The notes under the pieces: model-generated
What the model saw: only the letters and a program-made list of their open reading frames with translations
What the model was told of the DNA's origin: nothing
The model's database searches: none
Shown here: positions 21,564-29,991 of the stretch, piece by piece
Layout of the letters: each line of letters begins with the position of its first letter
Numbering within the stretch: the stretch's first letter is position 1
Origin: Paenibacillus sophorae
GTDB lineage: Bacteria; Bacillota; Bacilli; Paenibacillales; Paenibacillaceae
Assembly (NCBI RefSeq): GCF_018966525.1
Contig: NZ_CP076607.1
Location: 744,001-808,000 of the forward strand
Direction: 5' to 3'
DNA length: 64,000 nt
Program-made: the position numbers and the translations under genes

Positions 21564-21905
21564 ATGGATCAACAACTACAACTGGACCAGCAGCAGCTCG
21601 TATCCGCTTGGCAGGAACGTCTTCCCTCATTTATGAATGAAGGAGACAGCTATACCGTACAGGCTGATGAAGGCGACCAGAAGAGCTTGCTTATTCATTT
21701 CAATGCCTCGGGACGCCAGAACTACACGTTGGACTTCCGCTGCACGTATGTAGACAGCCGGGAGGTAGCGGTAAATCTGATTGACGTCGAGCGGGCCGGT
21801 CAGCATACCGATGAACGCACCGACGCCGTGCAGCAGCTGGCGCAGCGGTATACGCGGCAGATTCACGAGTGCGCCCAAGAGCTGAAAGGCCTGACCCATT
21901 CCTAA
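21564..21905 (+). CDS. Conserved-looking hypothetical protein, 113 residues
   Basis: Preceded by a strong AAGGAGGAGG. The product is soluble, with a Gln-rich N-terminus (MDQQLQLDQQQL), no signal peptide or membrane segment, and predicted alternating beta strands (YTVQADEGDQ, YTLDFRCTYV) ending in a helix (AQRYTRQIHECAQEL). The family is not recognised. It is 19 bp upstream of the sspP-like gene with a second good SD between them, so the two may be cotranscribed during sporulation. Confidence 0.75.
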   Translation: MDQQLQLDQQQLVSAWQERLPSFMNEGDSYTVQADEGDQKSLLIHFNASGRQNYTLDFRCTYVDSREVAVNLIDVERAGQHTDERTDAVQQLAQRYTRQIHECAQELKGLTHS

Positions 21906-21924
21906 TGTTAAGGAGGAAGCGAAC

Positions 21925-22077
21925 ATGAGCAAGCCGAAGACGATCCAGGTTCCCGGAACACAGCCGCCTAGGGATAGGGAACAGCAGCGTCATGACCATG
22001 ACGGTCCCGAGCCGCTTTCCGGCTCCAAAAAGGTGAAGCAAGCGAATCACGTCAGTCATAATAATCCACAAGGATAA
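21925..22077 (+). CDS. sspP: Small acid-soluble spore protein, SspP type
   Basis: A 50-residue ORF with SD AAGGAGGAAG directly before it. The hydrophilic product has a Pro/Arg/Asp/His-rich first half, followed by GPEPLSGSKKVKQANHVSHN. The PEPLSGSKKVK block is the signature I recall for SspP (CotL) of Bacillus, a minor spore-core protein made in the forespore. It differs in sequence from alpha/beta-type SASPs. Its role in Paenibacillus-like organisms is inferred from this motif. Confidence 0.82.
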   Translation: MSKPKTIQVPGTQPPRDREQQRHDHDGPEPLSGSKKVKQANHVSHNNPQG

Positions 22078-22167
22078 CATTTTACTGGAAATGGTTTATC
22101 TGCGAAAGTAAATCGTTTATCATGGGAAGGGGGAGTATTTTCTGTCAATTGGGAGAGGAGAGAAATA

Positions 22168-23259
22168 ATGTTTAAAAAATGGGGCCTTTCCGCAGCGGCG
22201 ATGCTGTTTGCGGCAGCCGTAATCCTGCCGGGTTGCGGAAACAAGCAGGAGCCAAAGGAAGCGCTGCAGGGTGCTGCCGTCAAAGCGGCTGCAATGACTT
22301 CGTATGAAATGAAGAGCAAACTAGTTATCAATAATCTGACGATCGATACGCCAACCGAACAATCCTCTGCAACAATGACGACGCAGGTGCTGAGCATGCT
22401 CAAGAACGCGGAGATTACGGTCGATGGCGTGTACCAGGCAGATCCGATGCAGACGGAATTGACGCTGGTGCTGAATTTAAAAGGCGATATGGCGATGAGC
22501 TTTACCGTTCCGATGGTGATGACGGCGGAGAAGCTGTATGTGAAGATTCCAAGCATTCCGTTCCTTCCTATTCCGGAAAATATTGTTGGCAAGTACGTGA
22601 TGCTTGATCTGAAGAAGCTTGCGGAACAGGAAGGCGCCGAATTTAATCCCGGTATGCTGGATACGCAGAAGACCCAGAAGCTATCCAACGAGATTTTGAG
22701 CGCACTGCTGGCTGAATATGACGAAAGCAAGTATTTTAAAGACATTAATGCTAAAGATGCGAATCTTCCAGAAGGTGTTGACGCCAAACAGGTGATTCAG
22801 TTCCAGATCACCAATGATAATGTGAAGGAAGCCACTACCATCTTTGTGAATAATGCGCTGCCGAAAATTCTTGATATTCTATCCAAGGAGGAGTATAAGA
22901 ACACGCTCCAGATCGACCAGAAGCAGTTGGATGAAGCCAAGGCTGCTCTGCAGAATAGCGAGAAGAAAGCGGAGTTCGATAAAGAACTGGCTAAGCTCGA
23001 CCAGTATCTGACCATAAATCAGTTCCATTTCAACACCGCGATCAACAAGGATGATTTCCCTGTATATCAGGATCTGACGATGGACGTCAACGTAAATAAT
23101 CCGGATGACGGCACAAAGGTAGGGCTGTCGCTGACCGGCAGCAATCAATACAGCAAGATCAATGAGAAGCCGGTATTCAAAATCGGTATCCCGCAAGGCG
23201 GCGACGTTATTACAGAGGAAGAACTGCAGCAGCAGTTCAGCACACTTGGTTCCAACTAA
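22168..23259 (+). CDS. Probable lipoprotein, 363 residues
   Basis: The N-terminus is a lipoprotein signal: MFKKWGLSAAAMLFAAAVI then lipobox LPGC, with Cys about residue 23. It should be lipid-anchored outside the membrane. The mature part is rich in Lys, Glu and Thr, and contains repeated beta-strand-like stretches (YEMKSKLVINNL, QTELTLVLNLKGDMAMSF). It resembles DUF6612/LolA-LppX-like lipoproteins, but I cannot confirm the family. It is a single gene with SD GGAGAGGAGAG and a strong downstream terminator. Confidence 0.85.
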   Translation: MFKKWGLSAAAMLFAAAVILPGCGNKQEPKEALQGAAVKAAAMTSYEMKSKLVINNLTIDTPTEQSSATMTTQVLSMLKNAEITVDGVYQADPMQTELTLVLNLKGDMAMSFTVPMVMTAEKLYVKIPSIPFLPIPENIVGKYVMLDLKKLAEQEGAEFNPGMLDTQKTQKLSNEILSALLAEYDESKYFKDINAKDANLPEGVDAKQVIQFQITNDNVKEATTIFVNNALPKILDILSKEEYKNTLQIDQKQLDEAKAALQNSEKKAEFDKELAKLDQYLTINQFHFNTAINKDDFPVYQDLTMDVNVNNPDDGTKVGLSLTGSNQYSKINEKPVFKIGIPQGGDVITEEELQQQFSTLGSN

Positions 23260-23279
23260 GTAAGAGGCGCCGAACCCCC

Positions 23280-23322
23280 AAAAGCCCCGTATAAAGCGTA
23301 AGAGCTTTGTACGGGGCTTTTT
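23280..23322 (+). terminator. Bidirectional terminator
   Basis: AAAAGCCCCGTA (23280-23291) pairs with TACGGGGCTTTTT (23310-23322), between convergent genes. Confidence 0.9.
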
Positions 23323-23358
23323 ATGGTTCAAGGCAACCTTTAAGCCCGAAGCAGCTGT

Positions 23359-23937
23359 CTACATCGTCCGATTCCCCTCGGAGGTTACCTCGTCCGCCAA
23401 AAGAGCGTAGGTCCGGTGATCCTGCCACTGTCCATCAATCTTAAGGAAACGACGGGCAATCCCTTCCGCCTGAAAGCCGTTCTTCTCCAGGACTCTTCTG
23501 GAGGCATCGTTATGCAGGAGAATGGCAGCTTGCAGCCGGTGCAGACCGAGTGACTGAAAGGCATAGTTCGCCGCCAGGCCGACAGCTCCCGTCATGTAAC
23601 CCCGTCCTTGCTGCGCATAATCAATAAAATAGCCGAGATCGGCGAATTGGCCCACCCCGCGTACAATATTGTTGATTGTAATCTGTCCGATCAAACATTC
23701 CTCTTCAGAGGAATAGATTCCGAACATGTACGCTCTGTCCAGTTCCTCTTCCTCCATCCGCTGAAGAATGAGCTGCTTCTGGCCATTCAGTGTAAAGAAG
23801 CTTTCTTCCCTCTTTGGCTCGTAGCGGCTGTGGACGCTGCGGTTGCGCAAGCGCAGTTCCAGCAGGCTCTCCGCGCTCTGAGGCCGGATCGGAGCAAGAT
23901 AAATGCCGACCAATTGATCAGTTAAAATGAAAGACAT
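23359..23937 (-). CDS. GNAT family N-acetyltransferase, RimJ-like
   Basis: 192-residue protein of the RimJ/RimL type. The acetyl-CoA-binding segment YAQQGRGYMTGAVGL (Q/R-x-x-G-x-G/A) is in the middle. It is followed by LHRLQAAILLHNDASRRVLEKNGF, the usual motif A/B arrangement, and YALLADE at the end. RimJ acetylates ribosomal protein S5 in E. coli; the substrate here is unknown. The gene starts 6 bp after the tadA stop with its SD (GGGAGGAAT) inside tadA, so the two form an operon. Confidence 0.88.
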   Translation of the reverse strand: MSFILTDQLVGIYLAPIRPQSAESLLELRLRNRSVHSRYEPKREESFFTLNGQKQLILQRMEEEELDRAYMFGIYSSEEECLIGQITINNIVRGVGQFADLGYFIDYAQQGRGYMTGAVGLAANYAFQSLGLHRLQAAILLHNDASRRVLEKNGFQAEGIARRFLKIDGQWQDHRTYALLADEVTSEGNRTM

Positions 23938-23943
23938 TGCCGC

Positions 23944-24462
23944 TTATTCCTCCCTGGCGCTCTTTTGTAGGCGTACTTGCCGCAACCGGCGGAAGAAGGA
24001 GGTGAGGAGCTCTGCGCATTCTTCCCGCATGATGCCGGATATGACTTCGGTCCGGTGATTGAACCGCGGTTCCTCCAGCAGATTCATCAATGTGCCTGCG
24101 CAGCCTGCCTTGGGATCAGGCGTGCCGTACACGGTGAGCGGAACCCTTGATTGCACGATTGCTCCCGCGCACATCGGACACGGTTCGAGTGTAACGTATA
24201 AGGTGCATTCCAGCAGGCGCCAAGAGTTCAGCGCGGCGCTAGCTTCCCGAATCGCCACCATTTCCGCATGGGCGGTGGAATCCATTGTCGTTTCGCGCAA
24301 ATTATACCCTCTTCCGATAATTTCGCCCCGCCGGACGATGACCGCACCGATCGGAACTTCGCCCAGCGCCTCCGCTTTGCGGGCTTCCGCGATTGCCTCG
24401 CGCATCCACCGCTCATGTTCCTCCTGCTGCCCAAGGCATGTTCCGTTCTCGCAATTGTCCAA
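23944..24462 (-). CDS. tadA: tRNA-specific adenosine deaminase
   Basis: Deaminates A34 of tRNA-Arg(ACG) to inosine. 172 residues if the TTG at 24462 is used; it is 8 nt after AAAGGA. Zinc ligands are His65 (HAE), Cys95 and Cys98 (PCPMC), and Glu67 is the proton shuttle. GTLMNLLEEPRFNH is characteristic of TadA rather than other deaminases. In B. subtilis tadA lies just before SRP RNA and dnaX in the same direction. Here it is on the opposite strand and about 34 kb away from them. Confidence 0.95.
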   Translation of the reverse strand: MDNCENGTCLGQQEEHERWMREAIAEARKAEALGEVPIGAVIVRRGEIIGRGYNLRETTMDSTAHAEMVAIREASAALNSWRLLECTLYVTLEPCPMCAGAIVQSRVPLTVYGTPDPKAGCAGTLMNLLEEPRFNHRTEVISGIMREECAELLTSFFRRLRQVRLQKSAREE

Positions 24463-24493
24463 GCTTCTCTTCCTTTCCGCTCCGGGCCGGATT

Positions 24494-24523
24494 GTTCTAC
24501 GAACGAGTATTCGTTCTTAACAA
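24494..24523 (-). promoter_or_regulatory. Candidate tadA promoter with palindromic operator
   Basis: On the minus strand: TTGTTA (24518-24523), 18-bp spacer, TAGAAC (24494-24499). The spacer is almost filled by the perfect palindrome GAACGA-GTAT-TCGTTC (24501-24516), as expected of an operator. It is not a standard LexA box, because its half-site spacing does not fit CGAAC-N4-GTTCG. Confidence 0.45.
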
Positions 24524-24525
24524 AT

Positions 24526-24619
24526 TGTGAATAACTCTGTGGAAAACCCGGTTGTTGTCCACAATTTTATACACATGAGGGATGTTAATTTTGTTTATAT
24601 GTGCATAACTTGTGGACGG
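24526..24619. promoter_or_regulatory. Array of DnaA boxes in three tandem pairs
   Basis: Boxes: TTATTCACA (24526-24534, minus), TTTTCCACA (24538-24546, minus), TTGTCCACA (24555-24563, plus), TTATACACA (24567-24575, plus), TTATGCACA (24600-24608, minus) and a degenerate CCGTCCACA (24611-24619, minus). Four match TTWTNCACA exactly. They form pairs with 11-12 bp start-to-start spacing and alternating orientation. The 310-bp gap 24463-24772 between divergent tadA and the kinase gene holds this array plus promoters. Confidence 0.8.
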
Positions 24620-24690
24620 TTTCTATCCTATTGTAGAGAAAGAGAAGGCGATTTTCAATATTTGATAAACGGAAAGCTTCATATAAATGC

Positions 24691-24719
24691 TTTTCAAATG
24701 GATGGGCAAAAGGTATGAT
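24691..24719 (+). promoter_or_regulatory. Candidate promoter of the sensor kinase gene
   Basis: TTTTCA (24691-24696), 17-bp spacer, TATGAT (24714-24719), 53 bp before the TTG start and about 70 bp beyond the DnaA-box array. Confidence 0.45.
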
Positions 24720-24772
24720 ATTTATTGAGTGATCAGTTGATTTACCAGTCCTGTAAGAGGTGAATAAGAAGC

Positions 24773-27094
24773 TTGTCCATAAAAACGAAGCTTTCGGCAA
24801 TTATTTTTGGCTCCGTGTTGCTCATTTTGGCGTTGAATTTGACCCTTAATTCCTATGCGACTCGCAATAATATGCGAAGCGAGATCGAGAGAAATATGAA
24901 GACGGCGGCCATGCAGATTGCGGTTTCCGTAGAACAGAGCAATTACAGCTCCAATTATGCAGAACAGCTGCTCGCGCAAAATTTGCGGATGGCTGCTATT
25001 TTAATATCCCAAGAACTGGACCCGGATATAGTGAACGTTTCGAATGCCGAATTGAAGACACTGGCCTCGAAAGTGGGAGTTTCCAATATATCGCTGCTTA
25101 TCAGAGCCAAGGATAACATTGTGGTGAAGAGGTCCTCCGACCCCAAAGAACTCGGCTTACCCACAAAAGGCTGGGGATATTGGTATACGGCTTTTGTCGA
25201 CCTGTTCGAAAGACGGGAGGTATCGGTAGCCAAAGGACAGAGGATGGAGCATTTCTGGTCCGGTCCTTTTGAATACTCTTCCTCCAATCCCGAGTTTATC
25301 GAGAAGTGGGGCTATTACTATGACGGGCGAAGCAATTACATTATCGACCCGTATATTCGCAGCACTTCAATCAGCGACTATGTCAGAATAATGAGTCCGG
25401 AAGAAATTGTGAAGCAAACCATGGAAGTCAACCCTGATATTTTGGAGATTACGGGCATCAATCCCTCCACCTTCGGTTCTTCCACCATGGCTCCGGACGG
25501 AACAGACAACGTAAATGTCAAACTGCGCAACCGGCCGATCATGTACGGCACCTATCGTTTCGGCAACTTAGAGCAGGATATAAATGCAGTGCAGGAAGCT
25601 CTGGCTAAACAAGAGCCCGTCATGATGGATACGATGGTGCGCGGAGCAAGGGTGCTCAAGAGCTTTATTCCCGTTACCTTGCCGGATTCAGGCACCTATG
25701 TCATTAGTGTGGTGATCGACTACTCGGTCATTTCGTCGGTTATCAAGCTACAATTGTGGAATAACATCCGGAGTTCTCTCCTGCTGCTTGCGGTCTTCCT
25801 GGTGGGAAGCTACATCCTGGCAGGCTTTATTATTCGGCCCATTCAAGCGATACTTACCAAAGTTCAGGATGTGTCCCGGGGAAAGTTCGAGCCGCCGCTC
25901 GAGGTTGGAAGCAGAGATGAACTGGGGCAGCTGACGCTGCGGATCAACGCGATGACGCGGAATCTGGCCCTGCACACAAGCCGGCTCAGACAGACAGTGG
26001 AGGAGAATCGGAAGGTAAAAGAGCATCTGGAGTCGGTAATTAACGGCACTTCCGATGCGATTCATACGGCGGATATGAGCGGAACGGTGATTAGCGTGAA
26101 CCGGGCTTTTGAAGAGCTGTATGGCTGGAAGGAGCGGGAGGTCGTGGGAAGTACCATCCGTCTCGTTCCGGACTCCGTTCTCAAAGAAGAGGAGACCCGG
26201 CTTCAGTGGCTGATCAAGGGGGCACAGCTGGCCCCGACAGAGACGCTTCGCTTGAAACGGGACGGGACCGTTGTTGAAGTCAGCGTAAGCACCTCGGTCA
26301 TACGGGACGAAGAGGGCAAGCCGGTGTCCTTCGTACATGTTTCCCGCGATATGACGGAGCGCAACCGGATGGAAGAACTATTAAGACAATCCGAGAAGCT
26401 TACTACCGTCGGCCAGCTTGCCGCTGGCGTGGCGCATGAAATCAGGAATCCGCTGACAACGCTCCGGGGGTTTTTACAGCTGCAGAGGGAGAAAAATATG
26501 CTTGTCCCCCTGCATGTGGATTTGATGCTCTCAGAACTGGAACGGATCAATCTGATCGTCAGCGAATTCCTTATATTGGCCAAGCCGCAGGCGGTGCGGT
26601 TTCAGCAAAAGGACGTCCGCCATGTTCTGCATGATGTGATTTCCTTGCTGGACAGTCAGGCTCATTTGCATAATATCGAAGTTAAGGACCGGTTTGAAGT
26701 AAGTCCGGCAATGGTACACTGTGAAGAGAACCAGCTGAAGCAGGTATTCATCAATATTATCAAAAATGGGATTGAATCGATGTCTTCCGGCGGAACGATA
26801 ACGTTAGAGCAGAAACGGATCGGAGACTCAATCGTTATTGTCATTTCCGATGAGGGGGAAGGCATACCCGAGAATATTTTGCCGAAGCTCGGTCAGCCGT
26901 TCTTTTCGAATAAAGAGACGGGAACAGGACTTGGCCTGATGATCAGCCAGCGGATTATCCAAGCGCATAAAGGAATGATGGAGATTGAAAGTCAGGTCGG
27001 GCGGGGAACCTCGGTAACGATTGTGCTGCCAGCTGCCAAAGAGAGCGCGGAACCTATCAATGAGGAGACCGGCGGAGGAAAAGAAACGGAGTGA
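24773..27094 (+). CDS. Membrane sensor histidine kinase (HAMP-PAS-HisKA-HATPase)
   Basis: TTG start after AGAGGTG; 773 residues. TM1 is about 8-27, followed by a large extracytoplasmic sensor region of about 300 residues. TM2 is about 334-354, HAMP 354-405, and PAS about 415-535 (MSGTVISVNRAFEELYGW). HisKA carries phospho-acceptor His555 (AAGVAHEIRNPLTTLRGF). HATPase_c has the N box (NQLKQVFINIIKNGIE), G1 (DEGEGIP) and G2 (GTGLGLMIS). The kinase core resembles the sporulation kinases that feed Spo0F. No response-regulator gene is adjacent, so an orphan phosphorelay kinase is a fair inference. rluF follows 10 bp downstream. Confidence 0.9.
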   Translation: MSIKTKLSAIIFGSVLLILALNLTLNSYATRNNMRSEIERNMKTAAMQIAVSVEQSNYSSNYAEQLLAQNLRMAAILISQELDPDIVNVSNAELKTLASKVGVSNISLLIRAKDNIVVKRSSDPKELGLPTKGWGYWYTAFVDLFERREVSVAKGQRMEHFWSGPFEYSSSNPEFIEKWGYYYDGRSNYIIDPYIRSTSISDYVRIMSPEEIVKQTMEVNPDILEITGINPSTFGSSTMAPDGTDNVNVKLRNRPIMYGTYRFGNLEQDINAVQEALAKQEPVMMDTMVRGARVLKSFIPVTLPDSGTYVISVVIDYSVISSVIKLQLWNNIRSSLLLLAVFLVGSYILAGFIIRPIQAILTKVQDVSRGKFEPPLEVGSRDELGQLTLRINAMTRNLALHTSRLRQTVEENRKVKEHLESVINGTSDAIHTADMSGTVISVNRAFEELYGWKEREVVGSTIRLVPDSVLKEEETRLQWLIKGAQLAPTETLRLKRDGTVVEVSVSTSVIRDEEGKPVSFVHVSRDMTERNRMEELLRQSEKLTTVGQLAAGVAHEIRNPLTTLRGFLQLQREKNMLVPLHVDLMLSELERINLIVSEFLILAKPQAVRFQQKDVRHVLHDVISLLDSQAHLHNIEVKDRFEVSPAMVHCEENQLKQVFINIIKNGIESMSSGGTITLEQKRIGDSIVIVISDEGEGIPENILPKLGQPFFSNKETGTGLGLMISQRIIQAHKGMMEIESQVGRGTSVTIVLPAAKESAEPINEETGGGKETE

Positions 27095-27104
27095 CAATAC
27101 CAGC

Positions 27105-27806
27105 ATGAGAATTAACAAGTTTATCAGCGAGACCGGCTTCTGTTCGCGGCGTGAGGCGGACAAGCTGGTGGAAAGCGGCCGGGTGACCATTAATGGCGAA
27201 CGTGCCGTGCTCGGCAGCCAGGCTGAGGCGGGAGATGATGTGCGCATAGATGGAAAAAGACTGGTGAGCGAATCCCAGACCGTCTATATCGCGCTGAACA
27301 AGCCAGTAGGCATTACCTCCACGACTGAGAGTCATATTAAAGGGAATATCGTGGATTTTGTCGGGCATCATGAACGGATCTTCCCAATCGGACGGCTGGA
27401 TAAGGATTCGGAAGGATTGATCCTGCTGACCAACGACGGGGATATTGTCAACAAAATACTGCGTGCCGAAGGCCGGCATGAGAAGGAATATGTCGTCACC
27501 GTCGACCGCCCGATAACGCCTTCCTTTATCGCTGGAATGTCCAGCGGGATAAAGATTCTCGGAGCGAAGACACTGCCCTGCCAGGTTACCCGGATAACGG
27601 AACGGGTATTCCGCATTGTTCTGACCGAAGGCAAGAACCGGCAGATCCGCCGGATGTGCAGCGCTTTGGGGTATGAAGTCCGGCGGCTGCAGCGTATCCG
27701 AATTATGAATATCCGCTTGGGCAGCCTGCAGGTAGGCGCGTGGCGCGATCTAACGAAGGCAGAGAAGGCGGAGCTTGGAGACATGCTAAATTATAAGCTT
27801 CTGTAA
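27105..27806 (+). CDS. rluF: Pseudouridine synthase, RluF/RsuA family
   Basis: Modifies uridine in 23S rRNA (U2604 in E. coli RluF numbering). The ATG at 27105 (MRINKFISETGFCSRREAD) lies 10 bp after the kinase stop. The 233-residue protein has an N-terminal S4 RNA-binding domain (about 1-60) and the catalytic Asp99 in GRLDKDSEGLILLTNDG. KNRQIRRMCSALGYEV in the C-terminal half completes the RsuA/RluB/E/F family pattern. RluF fits best, from the short N-terminus and C-terminal ending, but RluB-like specificity is not excluded. Confidence 0.88.
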   Translation: MRINKFISETGFCSRREADKLVESGRVTINGERAVLGSQAEAGDDVRIDGKRLVSESQTVYIALNKPVGITSTTESHIKGNIVDFVGHHERIFPIGRLDKDSEGLILLTNDGDIVNKILRAEGRHEKEYVVTVDRPITPSFIAGMSSGIKILGAKTLPCQVTRITERVFRIVLTEGKNRQIRRMCSALGYEVRRLQRIRIMNIRLGSLQVGAWRDLTKAEKAELGDMLNYKLL

Positions 27807-27852
27807 AAGAACCGAGCGCCGCTTGCTGCTAAGCAATGACACGCACACAAAT

Positions 27853-27900
27853 AAAGAGCTGTTTTCAACCCGGATACCGGTGATTGAGAACAGCTCTTTA
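27853..27900. terminator. Hairpin between convergent rluF and motB
   Basis: AAAGAGCTGTTTTCAA pairs with TTGAGAACAGCTCTTT over about 15 bp. T tails are short on both strands. Confidence 0.6.
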
Positions 27901-27903
27901 TCA

Positions 27904-28710
27904 TCATTTGGAGGATGGCGGATTTTCCGTATTTTCCTGATACTTGCGGATAACGGCCACTTCCACCCGGCGGTTCTTGGCCCGTCCGACGGCGGTTGAG
28001 TTGGTGGCAATCGGACGGTATTCCCCATAGCCAATCACGCTGAATTTCTCCGGATTCAGGTAAGGATTCACCAGCAAAATCTTCATGAACTGCAGGGCGC
28101 GGTTGGCACTGAGGTCCCAGTTGGAAGAGTATTCGCCGTTGGAGATCGGAATATTATCTGTAAATCCTTGAACGATCACATCATAATCGGGGAACTGCTG
28201 CAGCATTTGCGAGATGGCTCTTGCAAGCTGCTGGGATTCCGGCTTGACTCTAGCTTGTCCGGAGGCGAACAGAGCATTGTCACTGATCGTAATCGTAAGC
28301 TGTGATTGGTTCAGCTTCGTGCTCAGCAAATTGGTAAGGCCATTTTTCTGGATATACTGGTCGAACTGCTGCTTGAGCTTCTCCAGATCTTCCTGTTCCT
28401 TTTTGCGCAGTTTGGCAATATCAGATTCGCCGATGCTCTTATCAACAACATTATCCATTTTATCAGCTTTGCCCTGATCCAGATTGCTGTTCGTAGGAGA
28501 CATTGACGAATAATCCAGGACGCCGGACCCTCCGTTAAGGGCACTACTGAAGGCTTGGGCCATCTCTTCGAATTTCTTCGCGTCCGTCGCACTCATGGCA
28601 TACAGCACAAGAAACAGGGCAACCAAGAGCGTCATCAGATCGGAATAGGGAAGGAGCCATGATTCGTCCGCATGCTCCTCATGCTCTTCGTGTCTAGTCT
28701 TTTTGCTCAC
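27904..28710 (-). CDS. motB: Flagellar stator protein MotB
   Basis: Peptidoglycan-anchored stator subunit of the flagellar motor. GTG 28710 is 8 nt after AAGGAAGG and gives 268 residues. This start puts the proton-binding aspartate of the single TM helix (PYSDLMTLLVALFLVLYA) at Asp24, the same number as in B. subtilis MotB. The OmpA-like domain covers about 140-255 (VQGFTDNIPISNGEYSSNWD and GRAKNRRVEVAV). It overlaps the motA 3' end by 17 bp. The Asp and lack of Na+-type substitutions suggest proton drive. Confidence 0.95.
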   Translation of the reverse strand: MSKKTRHEEHEEHADESWLLPYSDLMTLLVALFLVLYAMSATDAKKFEEMAQAFSSALNGGSGVLDYSSMSPTNSNLDQGKADKMDNVVDKSIGESDIAKLRKKEQEDLEKLKQQFDQYIQKNGLTNLLSTKLNQSQLTITISDNALFASGQARVKPESQQLARAISQMLQQFPDYDVIVQGFTDNIPISNGEYSSNWDLSANRALQFMKILLVNPYLNPEKFSVIGYGEYRPIATNSTAVGRAKNRRVEVAVIRKYQENTENPPSSK

Positions 28711-29497
28711 CTGAAGCACCTTCCTTCTTGTTCAGCTTGTCGCGCTCCAAAGGTGTCAGAAACACGGAAAGCTTCTGGTTGATAGCAATGGTGGATACTC
28801 CCGACTGGATAGACAGGAGACCCTCAAGCATCATCATTCTGATTTGGATTTCCTGTTTAGAGAGCCGCTTGAGCTTATTGGACATTGGATGCCACAGTAC
28901 ATAACCGGTAAAGATACCGAGCAGCGTTGCGATAAAGGCCGCGCCGATCGCATGCGCCAGTTTATCCATCTCGCTCATGTCCGCCAGGGCGGCGATCAGG
29001 CCGATAACGGCGCCAAGCACCCCGAGAGTAGGAGCGTACATGCCGGCCTGGGAGAAGATAAGCGCGCCGACTTTATGGCGTTCTTCGGTAGCATGGATAT
29101 CCTCGAGCAGCACGTCTCTGACAAACTCCTGGTCGTTGCCGTCGATAATCATCCGCATGCCGCTCCGCAGAAAATCATCCTGAATATCTTCCACCTTGGA
29201 CTCCAGCGCCAGCAAGCCCTCCCGCCGGGTAATCGAGGCCCAATCCATGAACATGGTGATGACCTCGCCTTTATCAATCAGCTTCTTTCCGCCGAGAAAC
29301 AAAATTCTGAACAGTTTCGGAACCTTTTTGATTTCCGACATTGGAAAGGCCATAAATATGGAAGCGGCGGTACCTACCAAAATAATCGTAAAGGCGGCGT
29401 AGTTTTTGAGGGCGATTATCGGCGCTCCTTTGAGATACATACCAAAAACGACTGCTACGATACCAAGCACTAAGCCAATAATTGATGAAATTTGCAT
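28694..29497 (-). CDS. motA: Flagellar stator protein MotA
   Basis: Four-TM stator subunit that forms the ion channel with MotB. It has 267 residues with TMs at about 5-25, 30-50, 150-170 and 185-205. The cytoplasmic loop contains the charged region that contacts FliG. APTLGVLGAVIGLIAAL carries the conserved channel proline. SD GAGGTG lies just before ATG 29497. It is the first gene of the motAB operon; no other flagellar genes are in the window. Confidence 0.95.
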   Translation of the reverse strand: MQISSIIGLVLGIVAVVFGMYLKGAPIIALKNYAAFTIILVGTAASIFMAFPMSEIKKVPKLFRILFLGGKKLIDKGEVITMFMDWASITRREGLLALESKVEDIQDDFLRSGMRMIIDGNDQEFVRDVLLEDIHATEERHKVGALIFSQAGMYAPTLGVLGAVIGLIAALADMSEMDKLAHAIGAAFIATLLGIFTGYVLWHPMSNKLKRLSKQEIQIRMMMLEGLLSIQSGVSTIAINQKLSVFLTPLERDKLNKKEGASGEQKD

Positions 29498-29670
29498 TGA
29501 TACACCTCGTCCATGAGTTTTAAATATGATCTCGCTATGCCGCGTCTATCATCCATGAATGGCGGCGGGCTAATGGCAGAGAACAATAACGTCTATTCTT
29601 ATTTATCGTCAGCCTCCCCTTTTTTGTGAAGGCATTTCGGCTATAATGAATGAGGAAAGGATATATTCAT

Positions 29671-29991
29671 ATGTCTATGAAGCGGAGTGATGGCGATATG
29701 GGCGTGAAGCACGGAAGAGATTATGGGGATATATTGCGCGATCTCACGAGAGCGGTGGAGTGTATACCGGACAGTTATCTGTTTTTTGAGATGGAGCCGG
29801 AAGAATGGCAGGAGCTGCCGCGGGAGTCGAAGCTGGAGGTATGGGAGGCGCTGGCTGAGGATTTATTCTTCGCCTTGGGGAACGAGCCGGTCATTTATGT
29901 CGGCAGCGGAGTCGTCATTTATGACAAGGAGGCGCACCGAATCAATATTTTGGTCGGCGATGAAGATATGGAATCGGTTGAACTTATTTAA
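29671..29991 (+). CDS. Hypothetical protein, 106 residues
   Basis: The ATG at 29671 is 10 nt after GAGGAAAGG, and a TATAAT-like -10 is at 29642-29647. The protein is acidic and soluble, with predicted helices DYGDILRDLTRAVECI and ESKLEVWEALAEDLFFAL, then two strands (PVIYVGSGVVIYD, RINILVGDE). No family is recognised. It has its own terminator and is followed by the carbinolamine dehydratase gene. Confidence 0.7.
   Translation: MSMKRSDGDMGVKHGRDYGDILRDLTRAVECIPDSYLFFEMEPEEWQELPRESKLEVWEALAEDLFFALGNEPVIYVGSGVVIYDKEAHRINILVGDEDMESVELI

Noticed and set aside
24501..24516. LexA box
   Set aside because: The half sites CGAAC and GTTC are 8 bp apart instead of 4, so it does not fit the Bacillus LexA consensus.
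24463..24772. An sda-like gene near the DnaA boxes
   Set aside because: Short frames in both directions were read; none resembles Sda, and the 63-codon plus-strand frame lacks an SD.
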